A stretch of 64,000 nucleotides of DNA from Diplolepis rosae (Eukaryota > Arthropoda > Insecta > Hymenoptera > Diplolepididae), in contig JAPYXD010000713.1 of the NCBI GenBank assembly GCA_030998225.1, positions 496,001 through 560,000 on the forward strand. Direction: 5' to 3'. Positions 40,631 to 55,835 of the stretch are shown piece by piece (the first letter of the stretch is position 1; every line of letters begins with the position of its first letter). Under the pieces are notes generated by a model. The model had not been told where the DNA came from. It was given only the letters and a program-made list of their open reading frames with translations, and did no database searches. The position numbers and the translations under genes were made by a program.

Positions 40631-43600
40631 TAATTTAATATAAAAACATTACTATCTGTTTAATTAGGATGGAGTTTGATCCAATTAATGATGATTTTTG
40701 TCTCATAACCTTAAATCTAGTGACTTTTCATAAAAACATTATCATCTTTTTTAATCATATCAAGTTTGGTCCAATTAAGGATGGTTTTCCACGCATAACC
40801 TAAAAACTACTAATTTCATATAAAAACATTACCATCTGTTTAATTAGTATCAAGTTTGATCCAATTAATGATGATTTTTCGCTTATAACCTGAAATCCAG
40901 TGACTTTTCATAAAAACGTTATCATCTTTTTTAATCATATCAAGTTTGGTCCAATTAATGATGATTTTCCGCACATAACCTTGAAACTTCTGATTCTATA
41001 TAAAACCATTACCATCTGTTCTAATCATATCAAGTTTGGTCCAATTAGTGATGATTTTTCACCTATAACCTGAAATCTAGTGTCTTTTCATAAAAACATA
41101 ATCATCTTTTTTAATCATATCAAGTTTGATCCAATTATTGATGATTTTTCGCTCATAACCTTGAAACTTCTGTTTCTATATAAAACAGTTACCATCTGTT
41201 TTACTCATATCAAGTTTGATCCAATTAATGATGATTTTTCGCTCATAACATTAAATCTAGTGACTTTTCATAAAAACGTTATCATCTTTTTTAATCATAT
41301 CAAGTTTGGTCCAATTAATGATGATTTTTCTCTCATAACCTTAAATCTAGTGACTTTTCATTAAAACATTATCATCTTTTTTAATCATATCAAGTTTGGT
41401 CCAATTAATGATGATTTTTCGCTCGTAACCTCAAATCTAGTGACTTTTCATAAAAAAACTCATCAACTGTTTTAATTATATCAAATGTGGTCCAATTAAT
41501 GATGATTTTCCGCACATAACCTAAAAGCTACTAATTTCATATGGAAACATAACTATCTGTTTAATTAGGATGAATTTTGATCCAATTAATGATGATTTTT
41601 CGTTCGTAACCTCAAATCTAGTGACTTTTCATAAAAACATCATCAACTGTTTTGATTATATCAAATTTGGTCCAATTAATGATGATTTTCCGCACATAAC
41701 CTTAAACTTCTGATTCTATTTAAAACCATTACCATCTGTTCTAATCATATCAAGTTTGATCCAATTAATGATGATTTTTCGCTCGTAACCTCAAATCTAG
41801 TGACTTTTCATAAAAACATTATCATCTTTTTTAATCATGTCAAGTTTGGTCCAATTAATGATGATTTTTCGCTCGTAACCTCAAATCTAGTGACTTTTCA
41901 TAAAAACATCATCAACTGTTTTAATTATATCAAATGTGGTCCAATTAATGATGATTTTCCGCACATAACCTTGAAACTTCTGATTCTATATAAAACCAAT
42001 ACCATCTGTTCTAATCATATCAAGTTTGATCCAATTAATGATGATTTTTCGCTCGTAACCTCAAATCTAGTGACTTTTCATAAAAAACATTATCATCATT
42101 TTAATCATATCAAGTTTGGTCCAATTAATGATGATTTTTCGCTCGTAACCTCAAATCTAGTGACTTTTCATAAAAACATTATCATCTTTTATAATCATAT
42201 CAAGTTTGGTCCAATTAATGATGATTTTTCGCTCGTAACCTCAAATCTAGTGACTTTTCATAAAAACATCATCAACTGTTTTAATTATATCAAATGTGGT
42301 CCAATTAATGATGATTTTCCGCACATAACCTAAAAGCTACTAATTTCATATGGAAACATAACTATCTGTTTAATTAGGATGAATTTTGATCCAATTAATG
42401 ATGATTTTTCTCTCATAACGTCAAATCTAGTGACTTTTCATAAAAACATTATCATCTTTTTTAATCATATCAAGTTTGGTCCAATTAAGGATTTCTTTTC
42501 CACACATAACCTAAAAACTACTAATTTCATATAAAAACATTACCATCTTTTTAATTAGGATCAAGTTTGATCCAATTAATGATGATTTTTCGCTTATAAC
42601 CTGGAATCTAGTGACTTTTCATAAAAATATTATCATTTTTTTTAATCATATCAAATTTGGTCCAATTAATGATGATTTTCCGCACATAACCTTAAACTTC
42701 TGATTCTATTTAAAACCATTACCATCTGTTCTAATCATATCAAGTTTGGTCCAATTAATGATGATTTTTCGCTTATAACCTGAAATCTAGTGACTTTTCA
42801 TAAAAACATTATCATCTTTTTTAATCATATCAAGTTTGATCCAATTAATGATGATTTTCCGCACATAACCTTAAACTTCTGATTCTATTTAAAACCATTA
42901 CCATCTGTTCTAATCATATCAAGTTTGGTCCAATTAATGATGATTTTTCGCTCATAACCTGAAATCTAGTGACTTTTCATAAAAACATCATCAACTTTTT
43001 TAATCATATTAAGTTTGATCCAATTAATGATGATTTTTCGCTCATAACCTGAAATCTAGTGACTTTTCATAAAAACATTATCATTTTTTTTAATCATATC
43101 AAGTTTGGTCCAATTAATGATGATTTTTCGTTCGTAACCTCAAATCTAGTGACTTTTCATAAAAACATCATCAACTGTTTTGATTATATCAAATTTGGTC
43201 CAATTAATGATGATTTTCCGCACATAACCTTAAACTTCTGATTCTATTTAAAACCATTACCATCTGTTCTAATCATATCAAGTTTGATCCAATTAATGAT
43301 GATTTTCCGCACATAACCTTGAAACTTCTGATTCTATATAAAACCATTACCATCTGTTCTAATCATATCAAGTTTGGTCCAATTAGTGATGATTTTTCGC
43401 CTATAACCTGAAATCTAGTGACTTTTCATAAAAACATTATCTTCTTTTTTAATCATATCAAGTTTGATCCAATTAGTGATGATTTTCCGGACATAACCTT
43501 GAAACTTCTGATTCTATATAAAACCATTACCATCTGTTCTAATCATATCAAGTTTGGTCCAATTAATGATGATTTTTCGCTCGTAACCTGAAATCTAGTG

Positions 43601-46600
43601 ACTTTTCATAAAAACATTATCTTCTTTTTTAATCATATCAAGTTTGATCCAATTAATGATGATTTTTCGCTTATAACCTGAAATCTAGTGACTTTTCATA
43701 AAAACATTATCATCTTTTTTAATCATATCAAGTTTGGTCCAATTTATGATGATTTTTCGATCGTAACCTCAAATATAGTGACTTTTAATAAAAACATTAT
43801 CATCTTTTTTAATCATATCAAGTTTGGTCCAATTAATGATGATTTTTCGCTCGTAACCTCAAATCTAGTGACTTTTCATAAAAACATCATCAACTGTTTT
43901 GATTATATCAAATTTGGTCCAATTAATGATGATTTTCCGCACATAACCTAAAAAGCTACTAATTTCATATGGAAACATAACTATCTGTTTAATTAGGATG
44001 AATTTTGATCCAATTAATGATGATTTTTCTCTCATAACGTCAAATCTAGTGACTTTTCATAAAAACATTATCATCTTTTTTAATCATATCAAGTTTGGTC
44101 CAATTAAGGATGTTTTTCCACACATAACCTAAAAACTACTAATTTCATATAAAAACATTATCATCTGTTTAATTAGGATCAAGTTTGATCCAATTAATGA
44201 TTATTTTTCGCTTATAACCTGGAATCTAGTGACTTTTCATAAAAATATTATCATCTTTTTTAACCATATCAAGTTTGGTCCAATTAATGATGATTTTCCG
44301 CACATAACCTTGAAACTTCTGATTCTATATAAAACCATTACCATCTGTTCTAATCATATCAAGTTTGGTCCAATTAGTGATGATTTTACGCCTATAACCT
44401 GAAATCTAGTGACTTTTCAAAAAAACATTATCATCATGTTTAATCATATCAAGATTTATCCAATTAATGATGATTTTACGGACATAACCTTGAAACTTCT
44501 GATTCTATATAAAACCATTACCATCTGTTCTAATCATATCAAGTTTGGTCCAATTAATGATGATTTTTCGCTCGTAACCTCAAATCTAGTGACTTTTCAT
44601 AAAAACATTATCATCTTTTTTAATCATATCAAGTTTGGTCCAATTAATGATGATTTTTCGCTCGTAACCTCAAATCTAGTGACTTTTCATAAAAACATTA
44701 TCATCTTTTTTAATCATATCAAGTTTGGTCCAATTAATGATGATTTTTCGCTCGTAACCTCAAATCTAGTGACTTTTCATAAAAAAACTCATCAACTGTT
44801 TTAATTATATCAAATGTGGTCCAATTAATGATGATTTTCAGCACATAACCTTGAAACTTCTGATTCTATATAAAACCATTACCATCTGTTCTAATCATAT
44901 CAAGTTTGGTCCAATTAGTGATGATTTTTCGCCTATAACCTGAAATCTAGTGACTTTTTATAAAAAAACCATTATCATCTTTTTTAATCATATCAAGTTT
45001 GGTCCAATTAATGATGATTTTTCGCTCATAACGTCAAATCCAGTGACTTTTCATAAAAACGTTATCATCTTTTTTAATCATATCAAGTTAGATCCAATTA
45101 TTGATGATTTTCCGCACATAACCTGAAATCTAGTGACTTTTCATAAAAAACTCATCAACTGTTTTAATTATATCAAATGTGGTCCAATTAATGATGATTT
45201 TCCGCACATAACCTTGAAACTTCTGATTCTATATAAAACCATTACCATCTGTTCTAATCATATCAAGTTTGGTCCAATTAGTGATGATTTTTCGCCTATA
45301 AACTGAAATCTAGTGACTTTTCATAAAAAACATTATCATCATTTTGAATCATATCAAGTTTGGTCCAATTAATGATGATTTTTCGGACATAACCTTGAAA
45401 CTTCTGATTCTATATAAAACCATTACCATCTGTTCTAATCATATCAAGTTTGGTCCAATTAGTGATGATTTTTCGCCTATAACCTGAAATCTAGTGACTT
45501 TTCATTAAAACATCATCACCTTTTTAATCATATCAAGTTTGGTCAATTGAGGATGGTTTTCCACACATAACCTAAAAACTACTAATTTCATATAAAAACA
45601 TTACCATCTGTTTAATTAGCATCAATTTTGAACCAATTAATGATGATTTTTCGCTTATAACCTGGAATCTAGTGACTTTTCGTAAAAACATTAGCATCTT
45701 TTTTAATCATATTAAGTTTGATCCAATTAATGATGATTTTTCGCTCATAACCTGAAATCTAGTGACTTTTCATAAAAACATTATCATTTTTTTTAATCAT
45801 ATCAAGTTTGGTCCAATTAATGATGATTTTTCGCCTATAACCTGAAATCTAGTGACTTTTCATAAAAACATCATCAACTGTTTTGATTATATCAAATTTG
45901 GTCCAATTAATGATGATTTTCCGCACATAACCTTAAACTTCTGATTCTATTTAAAACCATTACCATCTGTTTTAATCATATCAAGTTTGGTCCAATTAGT
46001 GATGATTTTTCGCCTATAACCTGAAATCTAGTGACTTTTCATAAAAACATTATCATCTTTTTTAATCATATCAAGTTTGATCCAATTAATGATGATTTTC
46101 CGCACATAACCTTAAACTTCTGATTCTATATAAAACCATTACCATCTGTTCTAATCATATCAAGTTTGGTCCAATTAATGATGATTTTTCGCTTATAACC
46201 TGAAATCTAGTGACTTTTCATAAAAACATTATCATCTTTTTTAATCATATCAAGTTTGATCCAATTAATGATGATTTTCCGCACATAACCTTAAACTTCT
46301 GATTCTATTTAAAACCATTACCATCTGTTCTAATCATATCAAGTTTGATCCAATTAATGATGATTTTTCGCTCGTAACCTCAAATCTAGTGACTTTTCTT
46401 AAAAACATCATCATCTTTTTTAATCATATCAAGTTTGGTCCAATTAATGATGATTTTTCGCTCGTAACCTCCAAATCTAGTGACTTTTCATAAAAACATT
46501 ATCATCTTTTTTAATCATATCAAGTTTGGTCCAATTAATGATGATTTTTCGCTCATAACCTGAAATCTAGTGACTTTTCATAAAAACATCATCAACTGTT

Positions 46601-47018
46601 TTGATTATATCAAATTTGGTCCAATTAATGATGATTTTCCGCACATAACCTTAAACTTCTGATTCTATTTAAAAACATTACCATCTGTTCTAATCATATC
46701 AAGTTTGATCCAATTAATGATGATTTTTCGCTCGTAGCCTGAAATCTAGTGTCTTTTCATAAAAACATTATCATATTTTTTAATCATATCAAGTTTGGTC
46801 CAATTAATGATGATTTTCGCTCGTAACCTGAAATCTAGTGACTTTTCATAAAAACATTATCATCTTTTTTAATCATATCAAGTTTGGTCCAATTAAGGAT
46901 GATTTTTCGCTCGTAACCTCAAATCTAGTGACTTTTCATAAAAACATCATCAACTGTTTTAATTATATCAAATGTGGTCCAATTAATGATGATTTTCCGC
47001 ACATAACCTAAAAACTAC
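40631..47018 (+). repeat. HOR2 unit B, 6.39 kb
   Basis: Length 6,388 bp (about 71 monomers). The first ~1.7 kb matches unit A at an offset of 8,700 (TGGAGTTTGATCC at 31971/40671; TCATGTCAAG monomer at 33100/41800; CCAATACC near 33297/41997). From about 43.06 kb it matches unit A at 8,443 (34616/43059, 35965/44409, 37316/about 45758). The AAGATTGATCC cassette at 44410 is mutated (TTTTCAAAAAAACATT, CATCATGTTTAATC, AAGATTTATCC). Confidence 0.7.
45495..45582 (+). repeat. 88 bp monomer with a 2-base change in the conserved core
   Basis: TTTGGTCAATTGAGGATGG replaces TTTGGTCCAATTAAGGATGG. This breaks the TTGGTCCAA dyad and creates CAATTG. A related shortened copy near 30406 has CCAATTAGGATGG. Confidence 0.7.
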
Positions 47019-50000
47019 TAATTTCATATAAAAACATTACTATCTGTTTAATTAGGATGGAGTTTGATCCAATTAATGATGATTTTTGTCTCATAACCTT
47101 AAATCTAGTGACTTTTCATAAAAACATTATCATCTTTTTTAATCATATCAAGTTTGGTCCAATTAAGGATGGTTTTCCACGCATAACCTAAAAACTACTA
47201 ATTTCATATAAAAACATTACCATCTGTTTAATTAGTATCAAGTTTGATCCAATTAATGATGATTTTTCGCTTATAACCTTAAATCTAGTGACTTTTCATT
47301 GAAACATCATCATCTTTTTTAATCATATCAAGTTTGGTCCAATTAATGATGATTTTTCGCACATAACCTTGAAACTTCTGATTCTATATAAAACCATTAC
47401 CATCTGTTCTAATCATATCAAGTTTGGTCCAATTAGTGATGATTTTTCACCTATAACCTGAAATCTAGTGTCTTTTCATAAAAACATAATCATCTTTTTT
47501 AATCATATCAAGATTGATCCAATTAATGATGATTTTCCGCACATAACCTTGAAACTTCTGTTTCTATATAAAACAATTACCATCTGTTTTACTCATATCA
47601 AGTTTGGTCCAATTAATGATGATTTTTCGCTCATAACCTTAAATCTAGTGACTTTTCATAAAAACGTTATCATCTTTTTTAATCATATCAAGTTTGGTCC
47701 AATTAATGATGATTTTTCTCTCATAACCTTAAATCTAGTGACTTTTCATTAAAACATTATCATCTTTTTTAATCATATCAAGTTTGGTCCAATTAATGAT
47801 GATTTTTCGCTCATAACCTGAAATCTAGTGACTTTTCATAAAAAAACTCATCAACTGTTTTAATTATATCAAATGTGGTCCAATTAATGATGATTTTCCG
47901 CACATAACCTTGAAACTTCTGATTCTATATAAAACCATTACCATCTGTTCTAATCATATCAAGTTTGGTCCAATTAGTGATGATTTTTCGCCTATAACCT
48001 GAAATCTAGTGACTTTTCATAAAAAACATTATCATCTGTTTTAATCATATCAAGTTTGGTCCAATTAATGATGATTTTTCGCTCATAACGTCAAATCCAG
48101 TGACTTTTCATAAAAACGTTATCATCTTTTTTAATCATATCAAGTTTGGTCCAATTAATGATGATTTTTCGCTCGTAACCTCAAATCTAGTGACTTTTCA
48201 TAAAAACATCATCAACTGTTTTAATTATATCAAATTTGGTCCAATTAATGATGATTTTCCGCACATAACCTTAAACTTCTGATTCTATATAAAACCATTC
48301 CCATCTGTTCTAATCGTATCAAGTTTGGTCCAATTAGTGATGATTTTTCGCCTATAAACTGAAATCTAGTGACTTTTCATAAAAAACATTATCATCTTTT
48401 TTAATCATATCAAGTTTGGTCCAATTAATGATGATTTTCCGCACATAACCTTAAACTTCTGATTCTATTTAAAACCATTACCATCTGTTCTAATCATATC
48501 AAGTTTGGTCCAATTAATGATGATTTTTCGCTTATAACCTGAAATCTAGTGACTGTTCATAAAAACATTATCATCTTTTTTAATAATATAAAGTTTGGTC
48601 CAATTAATGATGATTTTTCGCTCATAACCTGAAATCTAGTGACTTTTCATAAAAACATTATCATTTTTTTTAATCATATCAAGTTTGGTCCAATTAATGA
48701 TGATTTTTCGTTCGTAACCTCAAATCTAGTGACTTTTCATAAAAACATCATCAACTGTTTTGATTATATCAAATTTGGTCCAATTAATGATGATTTTCCG
48801 CACATAACCTTAAACTTCTGATTCTATTTAAAACCATTACCATCTGTTCTAATCATATCAAGTTTGATCCAATTAATGATGATTTTCCGCACATAACCTT
48901 GAAACTTCTGATTCTATATAAAACCATTACCATCTGTTCTAATCATATCAAGTTTGGTCCAATTAGTGATGATTTTTCGCCTATAACCTGAAATCTAGTG
49001 ACTTTTCATAAAAACATTATCATCTTTTTTAATCATATCAAGCTGGCTCCAATTAATGATGCTTTTCCGGACATACCCTTTAAACTTCTGATTCTATATA
49101 AAACCATTACCATCTGTTCTAATCATATCAAGTTTGGTCCAATTAATGATGATTTTTCGCTCATAACCTCAAATCTAGTGACTTTTCATAAAAACATTAT
49201 CATCTTTTTTAATCATATCAAGTTTGGTCCAATTAATGATGATTTTTCGATCATAACCTGAAAAGTAGTGACTTTAAATAAAAATAGTATCATCTTTTTT
49301 AATCATATCAAGTTAGATCCAATTAGTGATGATTTTTCGATCGTAACCTCAAATCTAGTGACTTTTCATAAAAACATTATCATCTTTTATAATCATATCA
49401 AGTTTGGTCCAATTAATGATGATTTTTCGCTCATAACCTCAAATCTATTGACTTTTCATAAAAACATCATCAACTGTTTTAATTATATCAAATGTGGTCC
49501 AATTAATGATGATTTTCCGCACATAACCTAAAAGCTACTAATTTCATATGGAAACATAACTATCTGTTTAATTAGGATGAATTTTGATCCAATTAATGAT
49601 GATTTTTCTCTCATAACGTCAAATCTAGTGACTTTTCATAAAAACATTATCATCTTTTTTAATCATATCAAGTTTGGTCCAATTAAGGATTTCTTTTCCA
49701 CACATAACCTAAAAACTACTAATTTCATATAAAAACATTACCATCTTTTTAATTAGGATCAAGTTTGATCCAATTAATGATTATTTTTCGCTTATAACCT
49801 GGAATCTAGTGACTTTTCATAAAAATATTATCATCTTTTTTAACCATATCAAGTTTGGTCCAATTAATGATGATTTTCCGCACATAACCTTGAAACTTCT
49901 GATTCTATATAAAACCATTACCATCTGTTCTAATCATATCAAGTTTGGTCCAATTAGTGATGATTTTTCGCCTATAACCTGAAATCTAGTGTCTTTTCAT

Positions 50001-52598
50001 AAAAACATTATCATCTTTTTTAATCATATCAAGTTTGATCCAATTAATAATGATTTTTCGCTCGTAACGTCAAATCTAGTGACTTTACATAAAACCATTA
50101 TCATCTGTTTTAATCATATCAAGTTTGGTCCAATTAATGATGATTTTTCGCTCATAACGTCAAATCCAGTGACTTTTCATAAAAACGTTATCATCTTTTT
50201 TAATCATATCAAGTTTGGTCCAATTAATGATGATTTTTCGCTCGTAACCTCAAATCTAGTGACTTTTCATAAAAACATTATCATCTTTTTTAATCATATC
50301 AAGTTTGGTCCAATTAATGATGATTTTTCGCTCGTAACCTCAAATCTAGTGACTTTTCATAAAAAAACTCATCAACTGTTTTAATTATATCAAATGTGGT
50401 CCAATTAATGATGATTTTCAGCACATAACCTTGAAACTTCTGATTCTATATAAAACCATTACCATCTGTTCTAATCATATCAAGTTTGGTCCAATTAGTG
50501 ATGATTTTTCGCCTATAACCTGAAATCTAGTGACTTTTCATAAAAAACATTATCATCTTTTTTAATCATATCAAGTTTGGTCCAATTAATGATGATTTTT
50601 CGCTCGTAACCTCAAATCTAGTGACTTTTCATAAAAACATTATCATCTTATTTAATCATATCAAGTTTGGTCCAATTAATGATGATTTTTCGCTCGTAAC
50701 CTCAAATCTAGTGACTTTTCATAAAAAACTCATCAACTGTTTTAATTATATCAAATGTGGTCCAATTAATGATGATTTTCCGCACATAACCTTGAAACTT
50801 CTGATTCTATATAAAACCATTACCATCTGTTCTAATCATATCAAGTTTGGTCCAATTAGTGATGATTTTTCGCCTATAACCTGAAATCTAGTGACTTTTC
50901 ATAAAAAACATTATCATCTTTTTTAATCATATCAAGTTTGGTCCAATTAATGATGATTTTTCGGACATAACATTGAAACTTCTGAATCTATATAAAACCA
51001 TTACCATCTGTTCTAATCATATCAAGTTTGGTCCAATTAGTGATGAGTTTTGGCCTATAACCTGAAATCTAGTGACTTTTCATAAAAACATCATCACCTT
51101 TTTAAATCATATTAAGTTTGGTCCAATTAAGGATGGTTCTCCACACATAACCTAAAAACTACTAATTTCATATAAAAACATTATCATCTGTTTAATTAGC
51201 ATCAATTTTGAACCAATTAATGATGATTTTTCGCTTATAACCTGGAATCTAGTGACTTTTCGTAAAAACATTATCATCTTTTTTAATCATATTAAGTTTG
51301 ATCCAATTAATCATGATTTTTCTCTCATAACGTCAAATCTAGTGAATTTTCGTAAAAACATCATCACCTTTTTTAATCATATTAAGTTTGATCCAATTAA
51401 TGATGATTTTTCGCTCATAACCTGAAATCTAGTGACTTTTCATAAAAACATCATCAACTGTTTTGATTATATCAAATTTGGTCCAATTAATGATGATTTT
51501 CCGCACATAACCTTAAACTTCTGATTCTATTTAAAACCATTACCATCTGTTTTAATCATATCAAGTTTGGTCCAATTAGTGATGATTTTTCGCCTATAAC
51601 CTGAAATCTAGTGACTTTTCATAAAAACATTATCATCTTTTTTAATCATATCAAGTTTGATCTAATTAATGATGATTTTCCGGACATAACCTTGAAACTT
51701 CTGATTCTATATAAAACCATTACCATCTGTTCTAATCATATCAAGTTTGGTCCAATTAATGATGATTTTTCGCTTATAACCTGAAATCTAGTGACTTTTC
51801 ATAAAAACATTATCATCTTTTTTAATCATATCAAGTTTGATCCAATTAATGATGATTTTCCGCACATAACCTTAAACTTCTGATTCTATTTAAAACCATT
51901 ACCATCTGTTCTAATCATATCAAGTTTGATCCAATTAATGATGATTTTCGCTCGTAACCTCAAATCTAGTGACTTTTCTTAAAAACATCATCACCTTTTT
52001 TAATCATATCAAGTTTGATCCAATTAATGATGATTTTTCGCTTTTAACCTGAAATCCAGTGACTTTTCATAAAAACGTTATCATCTTTTTTAATCATATC
52101 AAGTTTGGTCCAATTAATGATGATTTTTCGTTCGTAACCTCAAATCTAGTGACTTTTCATAAAAACATCATCAACTGTTTTGATTATATCAAATTTGGTC
52201 CAATTAATGATGATTTTCCGCACATAACCTTAAACTTCTGATTCTATTTAAAACCATTACCATCTGTTCTAATCATATCAAGTTTGATCCAATTAATGAT
52301 GATTTTTCGCTCGTAGCCTCAAATCTAGTGACTTTTCATAAAAACATTATCATCTTTTTTAATCATATCAAGTTTTGTCCAATTAATGATGATTTTTATC
52401 TCATAACATTAAATCTAGTGAATTTTCATTAAAACTTTATCATCATTTTTAATAATATCAAGATTGGTCCAATTAATGATGATTTTTCGCTCGTAACCTC
52501 AAATCTAGTGACTTTTCATAAAAACATCATCAACTGTTTTAATTATATCAAATGTGGTCCAATTAATGATGATTTTCCACACATAACCTAAAAACTAC
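47019..52598 (+). repeat. HOR2 unit C, 5.58 kb (62-mer)
   Basis: Length is exactly 5,580 bp, or 62 monomers. Counterparts in unit B lie 5,580 bp upstream: FV cassette 43059/48639, TGTCTTTTC or TGACTTTTC cassette 44409/49989, CTCGTAGCC about 46733/52313 and TGGAGTTTGATCC 47059/52639. The first ~400 bp instead match unit B at 6,388 (41081/47469), so about nine monomers of unit B (between roughly 41.4 and 43 kb) are missing here. Contains the rare CGGACATAACATTG/GAGTTTTGGCC dimer near 50963. Confidence 0.75.
48999..49088 (+). repeat. Monomer with clustered A-to-C-like changes
   Basis: Expected AAGTTTGATCC reads AAGCTGGCTCC, GATGATTTTCC reads GATGCTTTTCC, and ACATAACCTTG reads ACATACCCTTT. Most of the changes gain C or G, and the neighbouring monomers are normal. 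This resembles the cluster at 22678. Confidence 0.7.
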
Positions 52599-53677
52599 TA
52601 ATTTCATATAAAAACATTACTATCTGTTTAATTAGGATGGAGTTTGATCCAATTAATGATGATTTTTGTCTCATAACCTTAAATCTAGTGACTTTTCATA
52701 AAAACATTATCATCTTTTTTAATCATATCAAGTTTGGTCCAATTAAGGATGGTTTTCCACGCATAACCTAAAAACTACTAATTTCATATAAAAACATTAC
52801 CATCTGTTTAATTAGTATCAAGTTTGATCCAATTAATGATGATTTTTCGCTTATAACCTGAAATCTAGTGACTTTTCATAAAAACATTATCATCTTTTTT
52901 AATCATATCAAGTTTGGTCCAATTAATGATGATTTTCCGCACATAACCTTGAAACTTCTGATTCTATATAAAACCATTACCATCTGTTCTAATCATATCA
53001 AGTTTGGTCCAATTAGTGATGATTTTCGCCTATAACCTGAAATCTAGTGACTTTTCATGAAAACATCATCACCTTTTTTAAATCATATTAAGTTTGGTCC
53101 AATTAAGGATGGTTCTCAACACATAACCTAAAAACTACTAATTTCATATAAAAACATTATCATCTGTTTAATTAGGATCAATTTTGAACCAATTAATGAT
53201 GATTTTTCGCTTATATCCTGGAATCTAGTGACTTTTCATAAAAACATTATCATATTTTTTAATCATATCAAGTTTGGTCCAATTAATGATGATTTTCGCT
53301 CGTAACCTCAAATCTAGTGACTTTTCATAAAAACATCATCAACTGTTTTAATTATATCAAATTTGGTCCAATTAATGATGATTTTCCGCACATAACCTAA
53401 AAACTACTAATTTCATATGGAAACATAACTATCTGTTTAATTAGGATGAATTTTGATCCAATTAATGATGATTTTTCTCTCATAACGTCAAATCTAGTGA
53501 CTTTTCATAAAAACATCATCACCTTTTTTAATCATATCAAGTTTGATCCAATTAAGGATGGTTTTCCACACATAACCTAAAAACTACTAATTTCATATAA
53601 AAACATTACCATCTGTTTAATTAGGATCAAGTTTGATCCAATTAATGATGATTTTTCGCTGATAACCTGAAATCTAG

Positions 53678-53767
53678 TGACTTTTAATAAAAACATTAAC
53701 ATCTTTTTTATTAATATAAAGTTTGGTCCAATTAATGATGATTTTCCGCACATAACCTCCAAACTTC
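53678..53767 (+). repeat. Divergent monomer in unit D
   Basis: Reads TGACTTTTAATAAAAACATT, then AACATCTTTTTTATTAATATA and AAGTTTGG, and ends CATAACCTCCAAACTTC. The following monomer has TTCAATTTCAAACC. It sits at the HOR1 monomer-1 position. Confidence 0.65.
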
Positions 53768-55835
53768 TGATTCAATTTCAAACCATTACCATCTGTTTTA
53801 ATCATATCAAGTTTGGTCCAATTAGTGATGATTTTTCGCCTATAACCTGAAATCTAGTGACTTTTCATAAAAACATCATCACCTTTTTAAATCATATTAA
53901 GTTTGGTCCAATTAAGGATGGTTCTCCACACATAACCTAAAAACTACTAATTTCATATAAAAACATTATCATCTGTTTAATTAGCATCAATTTTGAACCA
54001 ATTAATGATGATTTTTCGCTTATAACCTGGAATCTAGTGACTTTTCGTAAAAACATTATCATCTTTTTTAATCATATCAAGTTTGATCCAATTAATAATG
54101 ATTTTTCGCTCGTAACGTCAAATCTAGTGACTTTACATAAAAACATTATCATCTTTTTTAATCATATCAAGTTTGGTCCAATTAATGATGATTTTTCGCT
54201 CGTAACCTCAAATCTAGTGACTTTTCATAAAAACATCATCAACTGTTTTAATTATATCAAATGTGGTCCAATTAATGATGATTTTCCGCACATAACCTTG
54301 AAACTTCTGATTCTATATAAAACCATTCCCATCTGTTCTAATCGAATCAAGTTTGGTCCAATTAGTGATGATTTTTCGCCTATAACCTGAAATCTAGTGA
54401 CTTTTCATAAAAACATTATCATCTTTTTTAATCATATCAAGTTTGATCCAATTAATGATGATTTTCCGGACATAACCTTGAAACTTCTGATTCTATATAA
54501 AACCATTACCATCTGTTCTAATCATATCAAGTTTGGTCCAATTAATGATGATTTTTAGCTTATAACCTGAAATCTAGTGACTTTTCATAAAAACATTATC
54601 ATCTTTTTTAATCATATCAAGTTTGATCCAATTAATGATGATTTTCCGGACATAACCTTGAAACTTCTGATTCTATATAAAACCATTACCATCTGTTCTA
54701 ATCATATCAAGTTTGATCCAATTAATGATGATTTTTCGCTCATAACATTAAATCTAGTGACTTTTCATAAAAACGTTATCATCTTTTTTAATCATAACAA
54801 GTTTGGTCCAATTAATGATGATTTTTCGCTCGTAACCTCAAATCTAGAGACTTTTCATAAAAACATTATCATCTTTTATAATCATATCAAGTTTGGTCCA
54901 ATTAATGATGATTTTTCGCTCGTAACCTCAAATCTAGTGACTTTTCATAAAAACATCATCAACTGTTTTAATTATATCAAATGTGGTCCAATTAATGATG
55001 ATTTTCCGCACATAACCTAAAAGCTACTAATTTCATATGGAAACATAACTATCTGTTTAATTAGGATGAATTTTGATCCAATTAATGATGATTTTTCTCT
55101 CATAACGTTAAATCTAGTGACTTTTCATAAAAACATTATCATCTTTTTTAATCATATCAAGTTTGGTCCAATTAAGGATTGTTTTCCACACATAACCTAA
55201 AAACTACTAATTTCATATAAAAACATTACCATCTGTTTAATTAGGATCAAGTTTGATCCAATTAATGATGATTTTTCGCTTATAACCTGAAATCCAGTAA
55301 CTTTTCATAAAAATATTATCATCTTTTTTAACCATATCAAGTTTGGTCCAATTAATGATGATTTTCCGCACATAACCTTGAAACTTCTGATTCTATATAA
55401 AACCATTACCATCTGTTCTAATCATATCAAGTTTGTTCCAATTAATGATGATTTTTCGCTTTTAACCTGAAATCCAGTGACTTTTCATAAAAACGTTATC
55501 ATCTTTTTTAATCATATCAAGTTTGGTCCAATTAATGATGATTTTCCGGACATAACCTTGAAACTTCTGATTCTATATAAAACCATTACCATCTGTTCTA
55601 ATCATATCAAGTTTGGTCCAATTAATGATGATTTTTCGCTCGTAACCTGAAATCTAGTGACTTTTCATAAAAACATTATCATATTTTTTAATCATATCAA
55701 GTTTGGTCCAATTAATGATGATTTTCGCTCGTAACCTCAAATCTAGTGACTTTTCATAAAAACATTATCATATTTTTTAATCATATCAAGTTTGGTCCAA
55801 TTAATGATGATTTTCGCTCGTAACCTCAAATCTAT

